DNA from: Clarireedia homoeocarpa
Taxonomy: Eukaryota; Ascomycota; Leotiomycetes; Helotiales; Rutstroemiaceae
Direction: 5' to 3'
Assembly: GCA_001465935.1 (NCBI GenBank)
Contig: LNKV01000046.1
Location: 124,001 to 188,000 of the forward strand
DNA length: 64,000 nt
The position numbers and the translations under genes are program-made. Numbering within the stretch: the stretch's first letter is position 1; every line of letters begins with the position of its first letter. Under the pieces are notes generated by a model. The model worked only from the letters and a program-made list of their open reading frames with translations, was not told the DNA's origin and searched no databases. Shown piece after piece: positions 46,932 to 57,030 of this stretch.

Positions 46932-47096
46932 ATGGACTCTTAAAACATCACACACGCAAGCAACATCGCGGTGCTAACCAGCCTGCATTCATATACATAC
47001 GCCAACATAGCTGAAATTGATGGAGTCAGGTACAGAATCTATAGAAATATACTTCAACAGACTTTACTTGCATTTACATCCTCCTCTTCCTGTTAA
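46932..47096 (+). pseudogene. Possible decayed copy A of the small membrane-protein family
   Basis: An ATG at 46932 is followed by an in-frame TAA after three codons, then an open stretch to 47096 with NIAVLTSLHSYTYANIAEID and GVRYRI. This resembles the N-terminal [PS]NIT...V-N-x-x-RY core of the intact gene at 48562 and of the copy at 47892. The region that would encode the membrane helix is missing or unrecognisable. The resemblance is short, so this is a suggestion only. Confidence 0.3.
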
Positions 47097-47891
47097 TGTT
47101 TAACATGGCCTGTTCTCTGCTGTGCTTTCTCATGGGAAGAGAGCACGCCGAGAATGACTTTGGGAAAAGAGGGATGATATGGTGATGATATGGTGATGAA
47201 TTCATAGAAGTGTATGGACGGGGGGAAAGGAACTTGTTTAAATTACTGGCAACGCAATTTTTAAATTTTCTCTCCTTGCTCAACATACTTTACACGTATG
47301 AATTTGACTGTATGGTCTGTTCGATGGAGCCGTCAGGAGATATTTGGAGCAAGCTCTCGTCAGGGTTGGACTTCAGTTCTGAGTGTCATCTACAAAACTA
47401 CTATTCAATAGAAACATCAGTTACATCACCGTGGTGATAGTTGTCGTGTCATTTAACAGTGAAAATTCATTCTATTGCAATCAATTCAGTCTTATAGGAG
47501 GGCATCACGAATTGATTGAATTAACCAAGTCCCATGGTGACCAAATTCTACCCCCACGGTTCGGAAGTGTGACTAGCACCAGCTCTGCGGTATATGACAT
47601 AAGAGGTAACTCTAACCAGCTAGTTACTGCATACTTAGCTTGTTTTTCTTGCACTAGAGGGTCAAGAGACGATGAGTGGACCACTGGGTGTAGCGAAAAC
47701 TAATACATCTAGGACCAACGTCACCAGCCTTACACAGTACTCACCATGTAAGCCCCAGCCAGCTTTAGATGTACTAACCTATGTTTCCCTGATTGCATTC
47801 ACTTCCCCCACAAGAAATTATTTCAATCCTTTTGCCCAGATACTCTACGGTGTCTCTCGCTTCAGATCTCAATTTTCACTACAACACCACT
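47097..47891. other. Gene-poor stretch between the two decayed copies
   Basis: About 800 bases. Several open frames of 60-106 codons exist on the plus strand, none with a recognisable motif. No RNA gene seen. Confidence 0.4.
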
Positions 47892-48182
47892 TCGAACATC
47901 ACGATGATGCCAGTCCTGTTTAACAACAGCGCTGTCATCATCGTCAACGGGACAGAATACATTCGCTACACGTTTGTTTCTTAGAAGAGACTCGAAACAG
48001 CTTGTGGATTTTATACTCTCATACTCTTCTTGATATTTGGTGTCGCGGTTTTATTTTTCAGGGGAATGAAAATGAAGCAAATTATCGATATGGAGCGACA
48101 GATCTGGAGAAGACCGACTGTGCAGTTTCGCCGACGAAGGGCCCGATACTTGGAGTTACCCAGAATTAATGATGAAGGATGA
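47892..48182 (+). pseudogene. Decayed copy B of the small membrane-protein family
   Basis: The sequence from 47892 reads SNITMMPVLFNNSAVIIVNG then TEYIRYTFVS and an in-frame TAG (47982). The same frame continues to 48182 with a hydrophobic helix (YTLILFLIFGVAVLFF) and a basic tail IWRRPTVQFRRRRARYLEL. Order and spacing match the intact gene at 48562: PNIT core, V-N...IRY, a helix (PVLILCLVAIAFLVVGW), then FRRPSWESRHTSERYWAM. The shared RRP[TS]...R...RY tail is the strongest link. About 20 residues between RY and the helix are absent. The stop could be bypassed only by an unrecognised intron, so it is called a pseudogene. Confidence 0.55.
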
Positions 48183-48188
48183 AAAGAG

Positions 48189-48512
48189 TTGGGGATTTTG
48201 AGTGTTTGGAGACGAATTCGAGAATTGGTTCTGGTATTACTATCAATGTCTTCAGGGGGCTATGGTGAAAAGTTTTGCTGTATTTTGGGAGCAACTATGA
48301 ACTCAATTTGGTTCGGTTTAAAGGTTAAAAGTTTTATATTTAAATCGACCGAACTACCTGCACTTATATTTCTGGATTTACCCTCCCTAGATATATTTCC
48401 CTGGCCATTCAATAGTTCTGCAGATATCAAAATTTCTTTTGAGCTACTCGTTCACAATTATCAAATATATTTGGAACATCCAGCATTTCCAGCCACTTTT
48501 CAAGTACTGTGA
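48189..48512 (+). other. Open frame of 107 codons, status uncertain
   Basis: It lies between copy B and the intact small membrane-protein gene. It is hydrophobic in its second half and has no recognisable motif. It may be chance or part of the decayed repeat unit. Not supported as a gene. Confidence 0.2.
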
Positions 48513-48561
48513 AGCAACTTCCACCTCATTTCACCCCTAAACAGACATCGCCCACCCTCTC

Positions 48562-48921
48562 ATGCCAAACCCCTCAAAAATGACACCCCAACCCCCAAAC
48601 ATAACCATCCAAGCCCTCCTCCCCGTCACGATCCACCGCTCCAACAACACCGTTTTCGTCAACAACATACGCTACATCGCCGTCTCAGCCGTCGATTCCT
48701 ACACCCTACTCACGCAGACCACCATGAAAGAGTGCAGTGTCGAGAAAACAATATTGCAAGCATATCCAGTTTTAATATTATGCCTTGTTGCAATCGCCTT
48801 TTTGGTAGTCGGATGGGGGTCGGCGCATCAGCACTATTTCCGGCGACCGAGTTGGGAGTCGAGGCATACATCGGAGAGGTACTGGGCGATGCAGGCGGAG
48901 GTTTATGAGGGGCTGGATTGA
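48562..48921 (+). CDS. Small single-pass membrane protein, family unrecognised
   Basis: 119 residues from 48562 (or 113 from the ATG at 48580). The N-terminal 65 residues look extracytoplasmic, with two N-x-T sequons (NIT, NNT) but no cleavable signal peptide. One hydrophobic helix at about 74-92 (LILCLVAIAFLVVGW) follows, then a basic tail FRRPSWESRHTSERYWAMQ. Positive charges follow the helix, so a type III-like orientation (C-terminus in the cytosol) is inferred. A decayed copy lies 670 bases upstream, and perhaps another further on. Family and function are unknown to me. Confidence 0.5.
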   Translation: MPNPSKMTPQPPNITIQALLPVTIHRSNNTVFVNNIRYIAVSAVDSYTLLTQTTMKECSVEKTILQAYPVLILCLVAIAFLVVGWGSAHQHYFRRPSWESRHTSERYWAMQAEVYEGLD

Positions 48922-49553
48922 TTTGAGAGAGGGGATGAGGAATGGAAGTGAGAACTTGGAAGTGAGAAGAGTGGACGGGTGGGTGGGTGTCTTGGGTTGG
49001 AAATAGAAAAGGAATATAGGAGTTAGGAGATTGTGTATGAATGGCACCTGTCTGTAATCATGCTGTAATCATACTCGAACTCTCGAAATATCTAGACACT
49101 TGTCACGGGTGAATTGGACACATAGATTGAGGGCTCATCAAAGAATTACGAAGTGGTCTAGCCCCGATAATGCGATGCCCTAGCTCCAGCACCAACAGCT
49201 ATGTGGTACACTATTTACCATTAGGGTTGCTGGCTGGTTCTCACAATAGAAATAAGGTAAGCCCTATCGGAAGTCAGCTGACCGTACGGACAGGTGACAT
49301 TCTCAAAGGGTATAGCTGGGGGGCGGACTGGTTCGAAAAATGCTATCTACCAATGTCCATATAAACTTAAATTTGGTGTGATCCTTTATTGCGTGTTGAT
49401 GTTGGAAGAGAACTTACAGCGACCACTAGGGGTATATGTTTGAAGCGCTAGGTTTTTCTGTCAAGAAATGTATTCCTATTAAACCTGGCTATAAATTGCA
49501 TTCTATTTTCATCCCCTCAACACTCGGTCCCTAGAGTTTAAACAGTGGTACGA
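48922..49553. other. Spacer before IES2 3' end
   Basis: About 630 bases, convergent between the small membrane-protein gene and IES2. Nothing recognised. Confidence 0.4.
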
Positions 49554-50912
49554 TTAAGAAACCTCTTGAATCAACTTCCCGCCCATTTCACCACCAGCCT
49601 TGACCCCGCCCTGGAACAGATCGCCGACAGGAGCTTCCATCCATTCTTCCGGAACACCAATGCGATTACCCTCTTTATTGCTGACCCAACGGACGAAAAG
49701 CGGGTTTGGCTTTTGTGGTTCTCCTTCAGGAGTAGCATCAGCAACAGGGCCAGCGAGATCTCTACGACGGGCGTTTGTTTTTGGTGCTTGTTTCTTGAGA
49801 AGTTTGTTGATTGTTTCCATCTATAATCCGTCAGCTGTACGAACTGTGCAATTTGACGGAGCATCGAAGAACTTACTTTCTCCTCTTCATTACGCTTCTC
49901 ACTGAGATTCTTTCTCCTACGCGCCATTTCAGCACGTCTCATCGCGTGCTCCTCAGCCGTGAGATGCTTCTTCGTTTGAACCTCTGGGAAAGATATTAGC
50001 TTTTGAGAATGAATAATGCAAAAGGCACATACCATCAGGAAGAGCGATCAAGTAATTGGCCGCGTCCTCATCAAACCTGGCTCTTTGTCTTCGGGTGAGT
50101 TTGGCCAGATCAGGTGTAGAAGCCCTGCTACCACCAGCAGGCGTCTCATCATCGCTATCTAGGGGCTCCTCTTCCTCCTCCTCTGCAGCCACCTCGATAT
50201 CTTCATCCTCGCCCTCTGCATCCTCTTCGTTTCCAGTCTGCATGGCTTCCTCCTCCTCAATCTCGTCTGCTATATCGCTGTCGAGCTCACTGAGCTCTTC
50301 GTCATCATCATCGCTCCCCATCTCTTTCTGCTCTACAGTGACTGTGTCGCCCCTCGGAGGCTCCTTGACAACAATTTTGGTTTTTCCAGCTGGAGCTTGT
50401 GAGACCTTGATACTCGGTGGAGGTGGTTGGGCATCCATGTCAATATCCCCATCAGCATCCAAATCATCATCGTCGCCCTCCGCATCTAACTCATCCTCCT
50501 CCTCCTCCTCAATGACTTCACCTTCTGCATCCTCATCCTCACCAACCTCCTCCATTTCCTCGTCTTCTTCACTCTCCGACTCCATCACATAACTCTTCCT
50601 GACATTCCTTGATCGTTTCCCTTCGAGAATTTCCCCGCCAACAAACTGGTCCCTACTGTTCACCATGATTGATTGACTAGCGGCGGAACTGGATCGTGTT
50701 GCTTCGCGTAGTTTGCTAGATGAGGTCTTAACGGTGAAACGCATAGATTCTGGGCTCCTTGAAGTCGCCGGGGCTGGTCCACGTGATACCGAGGCCGAAG
50801 AGTCGCCAGCTGTACGACGTGGTCGTGACATTCTGTGAGATGGTTGCTCAGCAACTATGATTGTTTCTTTCGCCTTGGCGGCAGCCGATCGCTGACTACG
50901 ACGTGTAGACAT
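49554..50912 (-). CDS. IES2: INO80 chromatin-remodelling subunit Ies2 (PAPA-1-like)
   Basis: Ies2 activates the INO80 ATP-dependent nucleosome remodeller in the nucleus. There are three exons, 50912-50033, 49983-49877 and 49820-49554, giving 417 residues. Joins are ALPD-E-VQTKKHLTAEEHAM (donor GTATGT, acceptor CCAG) and EEEK|METINKLLKKQAPK (donor GTAAGT, acceptor ATAG). The N-terminal 290 residues are disordered, basic then extremely acidic, with several Glu/Asp runs. The PAPA-1-like domain covers about 280-385: LTRRQRARFDED, then HAMRRAEMARRRKNLSEKR, then KPNPLFVRWVSNKEGNRIGV and VPEEWMEAP. The ATG at 50912 (MSTRRSQRSAAAKAKE) is chosen; the frame is open further upstream but that part reads as leader. 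Divergent from PEX14. Confidence 0.92.
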
Positions 50913-52069
50913 CTTGCCACACAATACAATCAAATAGAAGTGACAAGGGAATGAAACCGCAGGCTGGACGATTGATCTTGATGAATTCCTTGATTCTTCA
51001 GATTGCCTTTTGAGGTTATTGATGATAACAGATGATGGGATAGTAGGGTGGAGTCCTCCGTATGTTAAACAGAGTTTGTGGTGAATCAGCTCGCAAGGGC
51101 CATGGGTTACTGCTTTGATTAAAACAGATTGCGGACAACGAGTGGTGGATGGAGGCGCGTTGCATACATAAACGCACTTTCCTGACACAACCGCCCAGGC
51201 TTGCGGTATCGATGTCAACCAACCACGTATCTGTTTCGGTAAATATCCATCATACTTTTCGCCCCTGGCCTGTGTGACAGAGGAGGGATATATTTATTGA
51301 AGAACACGAGAATCAAATCAAAAGTGGGAGTAGATATTGATAGAGGGATAAATGCCAACGCTTAATTACGGAGGATCGCGTTCATTGGTGGTAGGATGCA
51401 GAACAAGTAAGGTGATGCGCAAAAAACACTCAAAAATACATACGAAAATACATAAGAGATGTATGTCTGAGTAACTCACTCGTTCTTGCTTGTCGCTGGC
51501 TCAGCCCTACCAGCTTTCCCACGACGATCAGTCCAATCGATTTCTCCCTCTCCTTCTGAATCTGTACTGAGCTTCCTAACGCGTTTACTGGCTCGATCGG
51601 CCTTTCCTGACATGTCGGTTCTTGCAGGATACGGACAGGCAAGATACGAACAGGCAGGATACGAACAGGCAAGCTACCCACTTCGTATCGCAGTTGCTTA
51701 CTGCTGAGTGATGGTGGGTTGGAATATGGCACAGATTGACGTGAATCGTTGGGTTACACGTGAAATCACTGATAAAGGATCGTTGCCCACGCCCAGGGCA
51801 GTTTGATCTTCTTCGTCAGAGTGCTATTGGAAGGCGTCACTGGTTGTAATGAATTGACGACCTTTCGCTGGTTGGATGCACAAGAACAATTAACTTCAGA
51901 CAGGGAGATGTTGACCCACATCCGCGCTGGAAGGTCTAGCCAATTAAGGCCGGTCGCGTAATTATGTCATCAATACCTAGCCAATGCCGAGGCACATGTA
52001 AATGTCGATTCACCGACAATGAAAACAATCATCTTGAAGCTTCAACAGCAAGCTTCATCACTAGACAGG
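50913..52069. promoter_or_regulatory. Divergent region between IES2 and PEX14
   Basis: About 1.16 kb. It has a 15-bp tandem repeat of GATACGAACAGGCAG type, three imperfect units near 51628-51672. Short frames on both strands (for example 51430-51732 minus) are partly made of this repeat and are not supported. Confidence 0.5.
51628..51672. repeat. 15-bp tandem repeat, GATACGAACAGGCAG type
   Basis: Three consecutive imperfect 15-base units in the IES2/PEX14 spacer. Confidence 0.8.
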
Positions 52070-53230
52070 ATGGGTGACTCCGAAGACAAAAAGCCAAGCA
52101 CTGGTATACCAGATTGGCAGCGGAAGAGTAAAGACAACGACGTCGCGACGCCTCCTCCAGCGACTCAGGAATCACCAAGTCAATTGAGTGTGATAGAGCA
52201 GGCCAGGCAGTTTTTGGAGGAAGATGAGGTTAAGGACGCGTCGACGGATAAGAAGATTGCCTTTCTAGAGAGCAAGGGACTACAGAAGGAACACATCCAA
52301 GAATTATTGGGCGTTACTCGAAATGAAGAAGCAACCGGCAGTGCTGTCACCTCTGGCACAGTATCCAAAGCAGCACCAGGAACGCAGTCTCCACCACTCC
52401 CACGATCGTCTCCTCCATTGAATCAATCTATGCAAGCCTATACACCACCGCGCGAACAAACGCCCATAATAACATACCCCGAATTCCTCGTTCAGCCTAC
52501 CGCTCCTCAACCATTAATAACCAAGCACCGACTCCTTACCACCCTTTATCTCTTCGGCTCCCTCAGCTTCCTCCTCCACGGCACCAACACATTTCTCATT
52601 CGGCCAATGATTCAAACCCTCACCGAATCCCGCATATCCCTCTCCTCCACCACGCTCACCAACCTCCAAAAGCTCATCAAAAAGCTCGAGTCTTCCGTCT
52701 CTGAAATCCCCATCACGTACTCCGTGCACCACAAAGGCTCTCTACACCTCGAATACCTCGACTCGGACGCTGAATCACAAACCAGCGACCCCACCGAGCT
52801 TTTCCACCGGGACATCGGAGTTCAAACATCGCTCCCCTCTACCCCCATCGTCCACTCTCCCGTCTCACAGTCCTGGGCTTTGTCGAATATGAATTCGAAT
52901 ACAGGTGCTCAGACCACGACACAGCAGCAGACAGGACGGTTGGCTACGCTGAAGAGTAGATTGCGTTCATTGCTGGATGACTCGAGGAATGAAGAGTCCA
53001 GTGCGCAGGAGTTGAATACAAGGACGGATCTGTTGAAGGAGTATTTGCAGGGGCTGGCGTACACGGCGCCGACGTTTGGGTATGGTATGGGAGGGTTTTC
53101 GAATGGGGGTAGGGGAGATAATGGGAAGGATAAGGAGGATGAGATTTCTAAGGTTAAGAGGGAGATTCGGGGTGTTAAGGGAGTACTGCTTAGTGCTAGG
53201 AGTTTCCCTGGTGGTGCGAGGGCGCGATAG
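52070..53230 (+). CDS. PEX14: Peroxisomal docking protein Pex14
   Basis: Pex14 is the membrane docking and pore component for Pex5/Pex7 import receptors at peroxisomes. It is one exon, 386 residues from the ATG at 52070, which gives a family-like start (MGDSEDKK...GIPDWQRK). An in-frame ATG at 52019 adds 17 residues and cannot be excluded. The conserved N-terminal receptor-binding domain is at about 38-84 (SVIEQARQFLEEDEVKDAST, then KKIAFLESKGL and IQELLGV). The fungal block ITYPEFLVQPTAPQPLITKH is at 134-153, a hydrophobic segment at about 154-178 (LLTTLYLFGSLSFLLHGTN), and a coiled coil at about 180-222. The Pex14-related Pex33 of filamentous fungi is the main alternative. Confidence 0.87.
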   Translation: MGDSEDKKPSTGIPDWQRKSKDNDVATPPPATQESPSQLSVIEQARQFLEEDEVKDASTDKKIAFLESKGLQKEHIQELLGVTRNEEATGSAVTSGTVSKAAPGTQSPPLPRSSPPLNQSMQAYTPPREQTPIITYPEFLVQPTAPQPLITKHRLLTTLYLFGSLSFLLHGTNTFLIRPMIQTLTESRISLSSTTLTNLQKLIKKLESSVSEIPITYSVHHKGSLHLEYLDSDAESQTSDPTELFHRDIGVQTSLPSTPIVHSPVSQSWALSNMNSNTGAQTTTQQQTGRLATLKSRLRSLLDDSRNEESSAQELNTRTDLLKEYLQGLAYTAPTFGYGMGGFSNGGRGDNGKDKEDEISKVKREIRGVKGVLLSARSFPGGARAR

Positions 53231-53885
53231 ACTGAGACTGTTGTTGTTGATTTATTGATTGTAGGATTTATACGATCATGAGTGATGAATATATACTTTA
53301 ATCCTCCGAATTTGGTGTTGGCCTGATAGTGTTCCAAGGCAATTTTGGTTTCAGTTCATGCCCATGGATGTGGTCTTGCACATTTCCAAAAGCATGCAGT
53401 CGAAGGTGGTACCATTATAGTGGAAGCCACTTCATAATCACAAGGGGAACGTGAACATGGTTATCAAGAGATGATATTTTGTGTATGTAAGTCATTATCA
53501 AGGAAATAAGTGAAATCAACATCCGAATACTGAACCGAACCAGCGAAAGGAAACAAAAAGACAAATTCCATGGTAGACACAGGCACAGCGAAAGGAAACA
53601 TACATCAAACTACAGATAAGATGATTCAACCATAAAACCAGACCGGGGCAGAGCAAGAGAATCGGTGATGCTAGGATGGATGTCGTGATAGTGTGGAAAC
53701 AGAAAGTGAAGGAAATAGAAGGGCAGGCACAGAGACAGAGAAGAAGTGACAATGTTTGAGGACGAAATCGACATGCGCAAAGAAAGATCCACGTCGTCTA
53801 TCTCAGTAAGTTGAGAGCGGTGCTGGAGTAATCCGACGATGAGCCCCGTATTGTGTGGTAGCAACAGACTAACGAATGCACAGAG
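53231..53885. other. Convergent spacer between PEX14 and the zinc-finger gene
   Basis: 655 bases. Minus-strand open frames here (53516-53864) have no domain. GAACCAGCGAAAGGAAAC-like sequence recurs (about 53537 and 53586), a short repeat of unknown meaning. Confidence 0.4.
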
Positions 53886-55060
53886 CTAATTCAAAACATT
53901 CCACATCCTGTGGAGTGAATGATAGTGCCACCTGATAGAAGACAAGTCGAGGATTGCACCACATTCCGGTTCTGTACAATGGTGCTTGACCTCACGTATT
54001 GATGACTTATAGGGCTCCGCATCAGGATGCTCCTGCTGGCGATGTTTAATCAAATCCTTTTCGCGAAAGTAGCCCTTTCTGCCGATGCGAGAGCACCCCG
54101 GAATATCACAAGGATATGTGCATTCATTGTGTTCGTCACGCATGTGCCTGGTGTATTCAGACTGCTTTCGAAACGGTGCTTGTGCCTTTTTAGAAGATAG
54201 GGGCAGTTCTTGGAACGCCGCTGAACGGTATTGAGGACAGTCTAGATGCGTGCATACTGGAAATATATATTTCAGGGTTGACGAAGAAGTGGACTGTTTG
54301 CCAAGATCTGCGTCAGTCTTGTCAGTATCATGATGATGATATTGTCTCAAGTGCTGAAGTAGATGGTCGTTCCGCCGAAAGCCGTTTGTCCCTCGATGAC
54401 GTCGGCAGAATGTGCATGGATATTTAGGAATATCGGTACTGAAAGATTTCAAATGTCGGTTCAGTACATCAATTCTAGAGAACGACGTCCCGCAGTCACA
54501 GGCATATGGTTTATGCTGCTGAACTTTGGCATGCCGAAGAAGATCCGCCTTCGACGGAAGATTTTCTTTACACTCCAAGCAATGATGAGGATGTTCGGAA
54601 TGGATGCGGTTGTGACCTGAATTATGGGGAGTAGCTTCGTGTGCAATCCGTTCGCCGTCGGACACGAACCACTCCTCGCATTTGACGAGTCGGCATTTAA
54701 ACAAGCGATGCCCGGTCTCCTTGCTATGCCAAAATAGTTGCCAGTAGCCTTGAAAGTCCTCGCCGCACGAGCATTTAAACGGGTAATGGCCAGTATTGTG
54801 GCCGTGGGAGTTGAGCTCCCTGCAGGAGTTAAAGCCGATGCCGCACAGACAACATATCCAATCATGACTACTTGGCTTGGCCCGGTCTAACTCCATATCC
54901 AGAGCTGGCGAATCTCGCGCACTGCCACCCTTTTTGTTAGCAAGTGATTTTTTTTTACTCACCTGTCTGGAGGAGCCATGTAAGGCTCGTCAGACATGGC
55001 ATCCGCATTGATGAATTCATCCAGCCAATCGAAAAGCTCTTGGTTGCTTGGCTCAGACAT
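53886..55060 (-). CDS. C2H2 zinc-finger protein with multiple fingers
   Basis: A probable nuclear DNA-binding regulator. There are two exons, 55060-54963 and 54921-53886 (donor GTGAGT, CTAAC branch, acceptor GCAG), giving 377 residues; the join is PPD-S-ARDSPALDMELD. The N-terminus is acidic and compact (QELFDWLDEFINADAMSDEP), resembling an activation segment. C2H2-type fingers follow from about 54: CCLCGIGFNSCRELNSHGH, then CSCGEDFQGYWQLFWH, CRLVKCEEWFVSDGERIAH, CLECKENLPSKADLLRH, CDCGTSFSRIDVLNRH and CTFCRRHRG...HLLQH. Two or three more lie near the C-terminus (CDIPGCSRIGRKGYFREKD and CTEPECGAILDL). Fungal proteins with this arrangement are usually uncharacterised. I assign no pathway. Confidence 0.85.
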
Positions 55061-55719
55061 GTCGGTGATGAAAGTAGTGAAGCGGCGTGTGATTGAATGA
55101 ATAGATGTGGGAAGATAGTTGCTGAGGATTCCAGATTTGGGTGTAAGTTGAATGATGGAAGATGAAGGAGGTGGGGTATGTTTATGTGCACACAGTTACC
55201 CATACATCGCCGCTTAAAGCTCGATGCAAATTGTGGCTTTTTGATGGCTGGATTGATACAGGGGATGCGCCGCCCTATTTGTGTGAGAAATCTCGGTGAG
55301 AGTTTTTGGTTGTTGCAGCTGCAGTGCCCAGTTCACCAACTCTCTTTAGTCAATACGGACATGTCTTTGTAGCTTACTGACAAAATATTGTCAACCTTGA
55401 AGACTCGTGATGGGACCTAGTGTGCGAGCACTCTCCGCCTAAATCTTCTGCCGACATCTGGATAGTGCCTCGTTTACAAGCAGAGTTTCACACATCAGCT
55501 ATTCGATACATAAGGAACCGGACAGCGGCAGAAATCATGAGTATATTCGCAAAAAAACCGCGCAATGAGTCCAGTTGCGCCGTGGGCGAACGAGAAGAGG
55601 CAACAGGAGTTTACAGTGGTATAAGTTTGCACTCGATCTCTTCCTTTCACTCACCATCTACTTTAAATCTTTGCTGCAGTCTGCTAGTGTGTGCAAATCG
55701 AGGTTGAACTTCAGAAACA
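55061..55719. promoter_or_regulatory. Upstream region of the zinc-finger gene
   Basis: About 660 bases. No gene recognised; short plus-strand frames at 55178-55372 and 55420-55707 show no motif. Confidence 0.4.
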
Positions 55720-56452
55720 ACATGCACTTCTCGATTAACCTACCAAAACGCATTCGCCAAATCGTTTCCCCTTTACCCCGCATCCAGACTGGCAAGCAGT
55801 CGACGAATACACCCTCTCTCGCCTCCATCCGACTTCTCTGCTGGACCATGCGACAGTTGTGTATGATCACGAGAACTTAAAATGAAGGGTCTGCCGCCCA
55901 TGCAATCCTCCCCTGCACAAGCAAAAAGTTCTTGCGCTCCAGTGCAAGTCAATGCGCGTCAAGAACGTTCTTAAAGTCGGCAAATTTGCCGCATCCGCAT
56001 CGATTCATATTGCGACGGAGAGTCCGTAATGCAAGATCATAATGATTGAGTTCGATCCTAAACATGCGGAGATGGCACGGGAAAACATCGTTCATGTGGG
56101 AGTCTGTGATGGAGAGAGGTCTTGGTAGGTTCAGCGATCGGTATATTGCCTGGGGTTACTTAAGGACGTTGAGGAGGGAAGGAGTGAAATGACTTTCATT
56201 GATGCTGATAAGCTCAATAATTGGACTTCCCATGAGTATGGAATTAGGATGAGTTACTCTGGAGCTGTGACATTAGTGGATAACATGGGATGTCGAGGTG
56301 CAGTGATGCAAGAGGATCTAGAAGATCTCTATGTTATAGGAGCAAGGAAAGTGATTGAGGAGGTTGGAAAGGATGATAGAGTAGATGGAGTGGATATGCA
56401 GATCGTGTCTGAAAAGAAATGATATGGTTTCTTAATGGCGGTCGTCAAGTAG
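55720..56452 (+). pseudogene. Broken SAM-dependent O-methyltransferase (family 3, caffeoyl-CoA type)
   Basis: Family-3 O-methyltransferase pieces appear in the right order but in different frames with internal losses. DWQAVDEYTLSRLHP begins at 55787. GLPPMQSSPAQAK (about 55887) and LALQCKSMRVKNVLKVG follow in shifted frames. The SAM-binding middle is mostly lost; MIEFDPKHAEMARENIVHVG starts at 56043. MTFIDADKLNNW starts at 56189, then LVDNMGCRGAVMQEDL and VDGVDMQIVSEKK, an in-frame TGA, and YGFLMAVV up to 56452. IEFDP and FIDADK are the cofactor and metal/substrate signatures of the family. Several frameshifts, a stop and missing segments show it is dead. It may be the remnant of a secondary-metabolism gene. 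Confidence 0.8.
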
Positions 56453-57030
56453 ACAACTGCTACCATTGTCAAGAATTAGAACTGGTATTTATTCTTTTTT
56501 GACATCATTGAGTAATGACATCGTTACATGAAATTAGTCACTCGTTCATTTATGTGGACTGGCACTTGCAGATCCCAGATATGCTAGGCCCAAGAAAGCA
56601 GGTCAAATTGTGGTGTGCTTGCCACTCATGTGATGTCAGATTTTCGGATCTGAATCCAGTTCTATGTTCTTTTGATTGAGAAGTTGGAGTGTGTGAGTGC
56701 CGTTGTCAATATTCCTATTTATCGAAGTGAAAAACACTTCCTTGGCAAGGTCACAACCAACAAGGCCGCTAGAAAATCCCAAAATTCTCGCAGCCAAGAC
56801 ACTTTCTGCAAGGGCAGGACAGGAAAAGAATTTGATTGTAGCCCAGATTCGCTTATTGGCATGCTTGGGCTGCATCGAGTATTGACATCTAACATCTTGG
56901 GTGCCAACTGAACACTCGCAACCCGAATTCTGTCCCATTTGATGTATACCCACCCACACTTAAAGGCTCCCCTACGGCAACAAGACCTTGATGAAATTTC
57001 GACACTTCTGCTCCACTGACAGACATCAAG
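56453..57030. promoter_or_regulatory. Upstream region of the amidase
   Basis: 578 bases between the dead methyltransferase and the amidase start. Open frames on both strands show no recognised domain. Confidence 0.4.
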
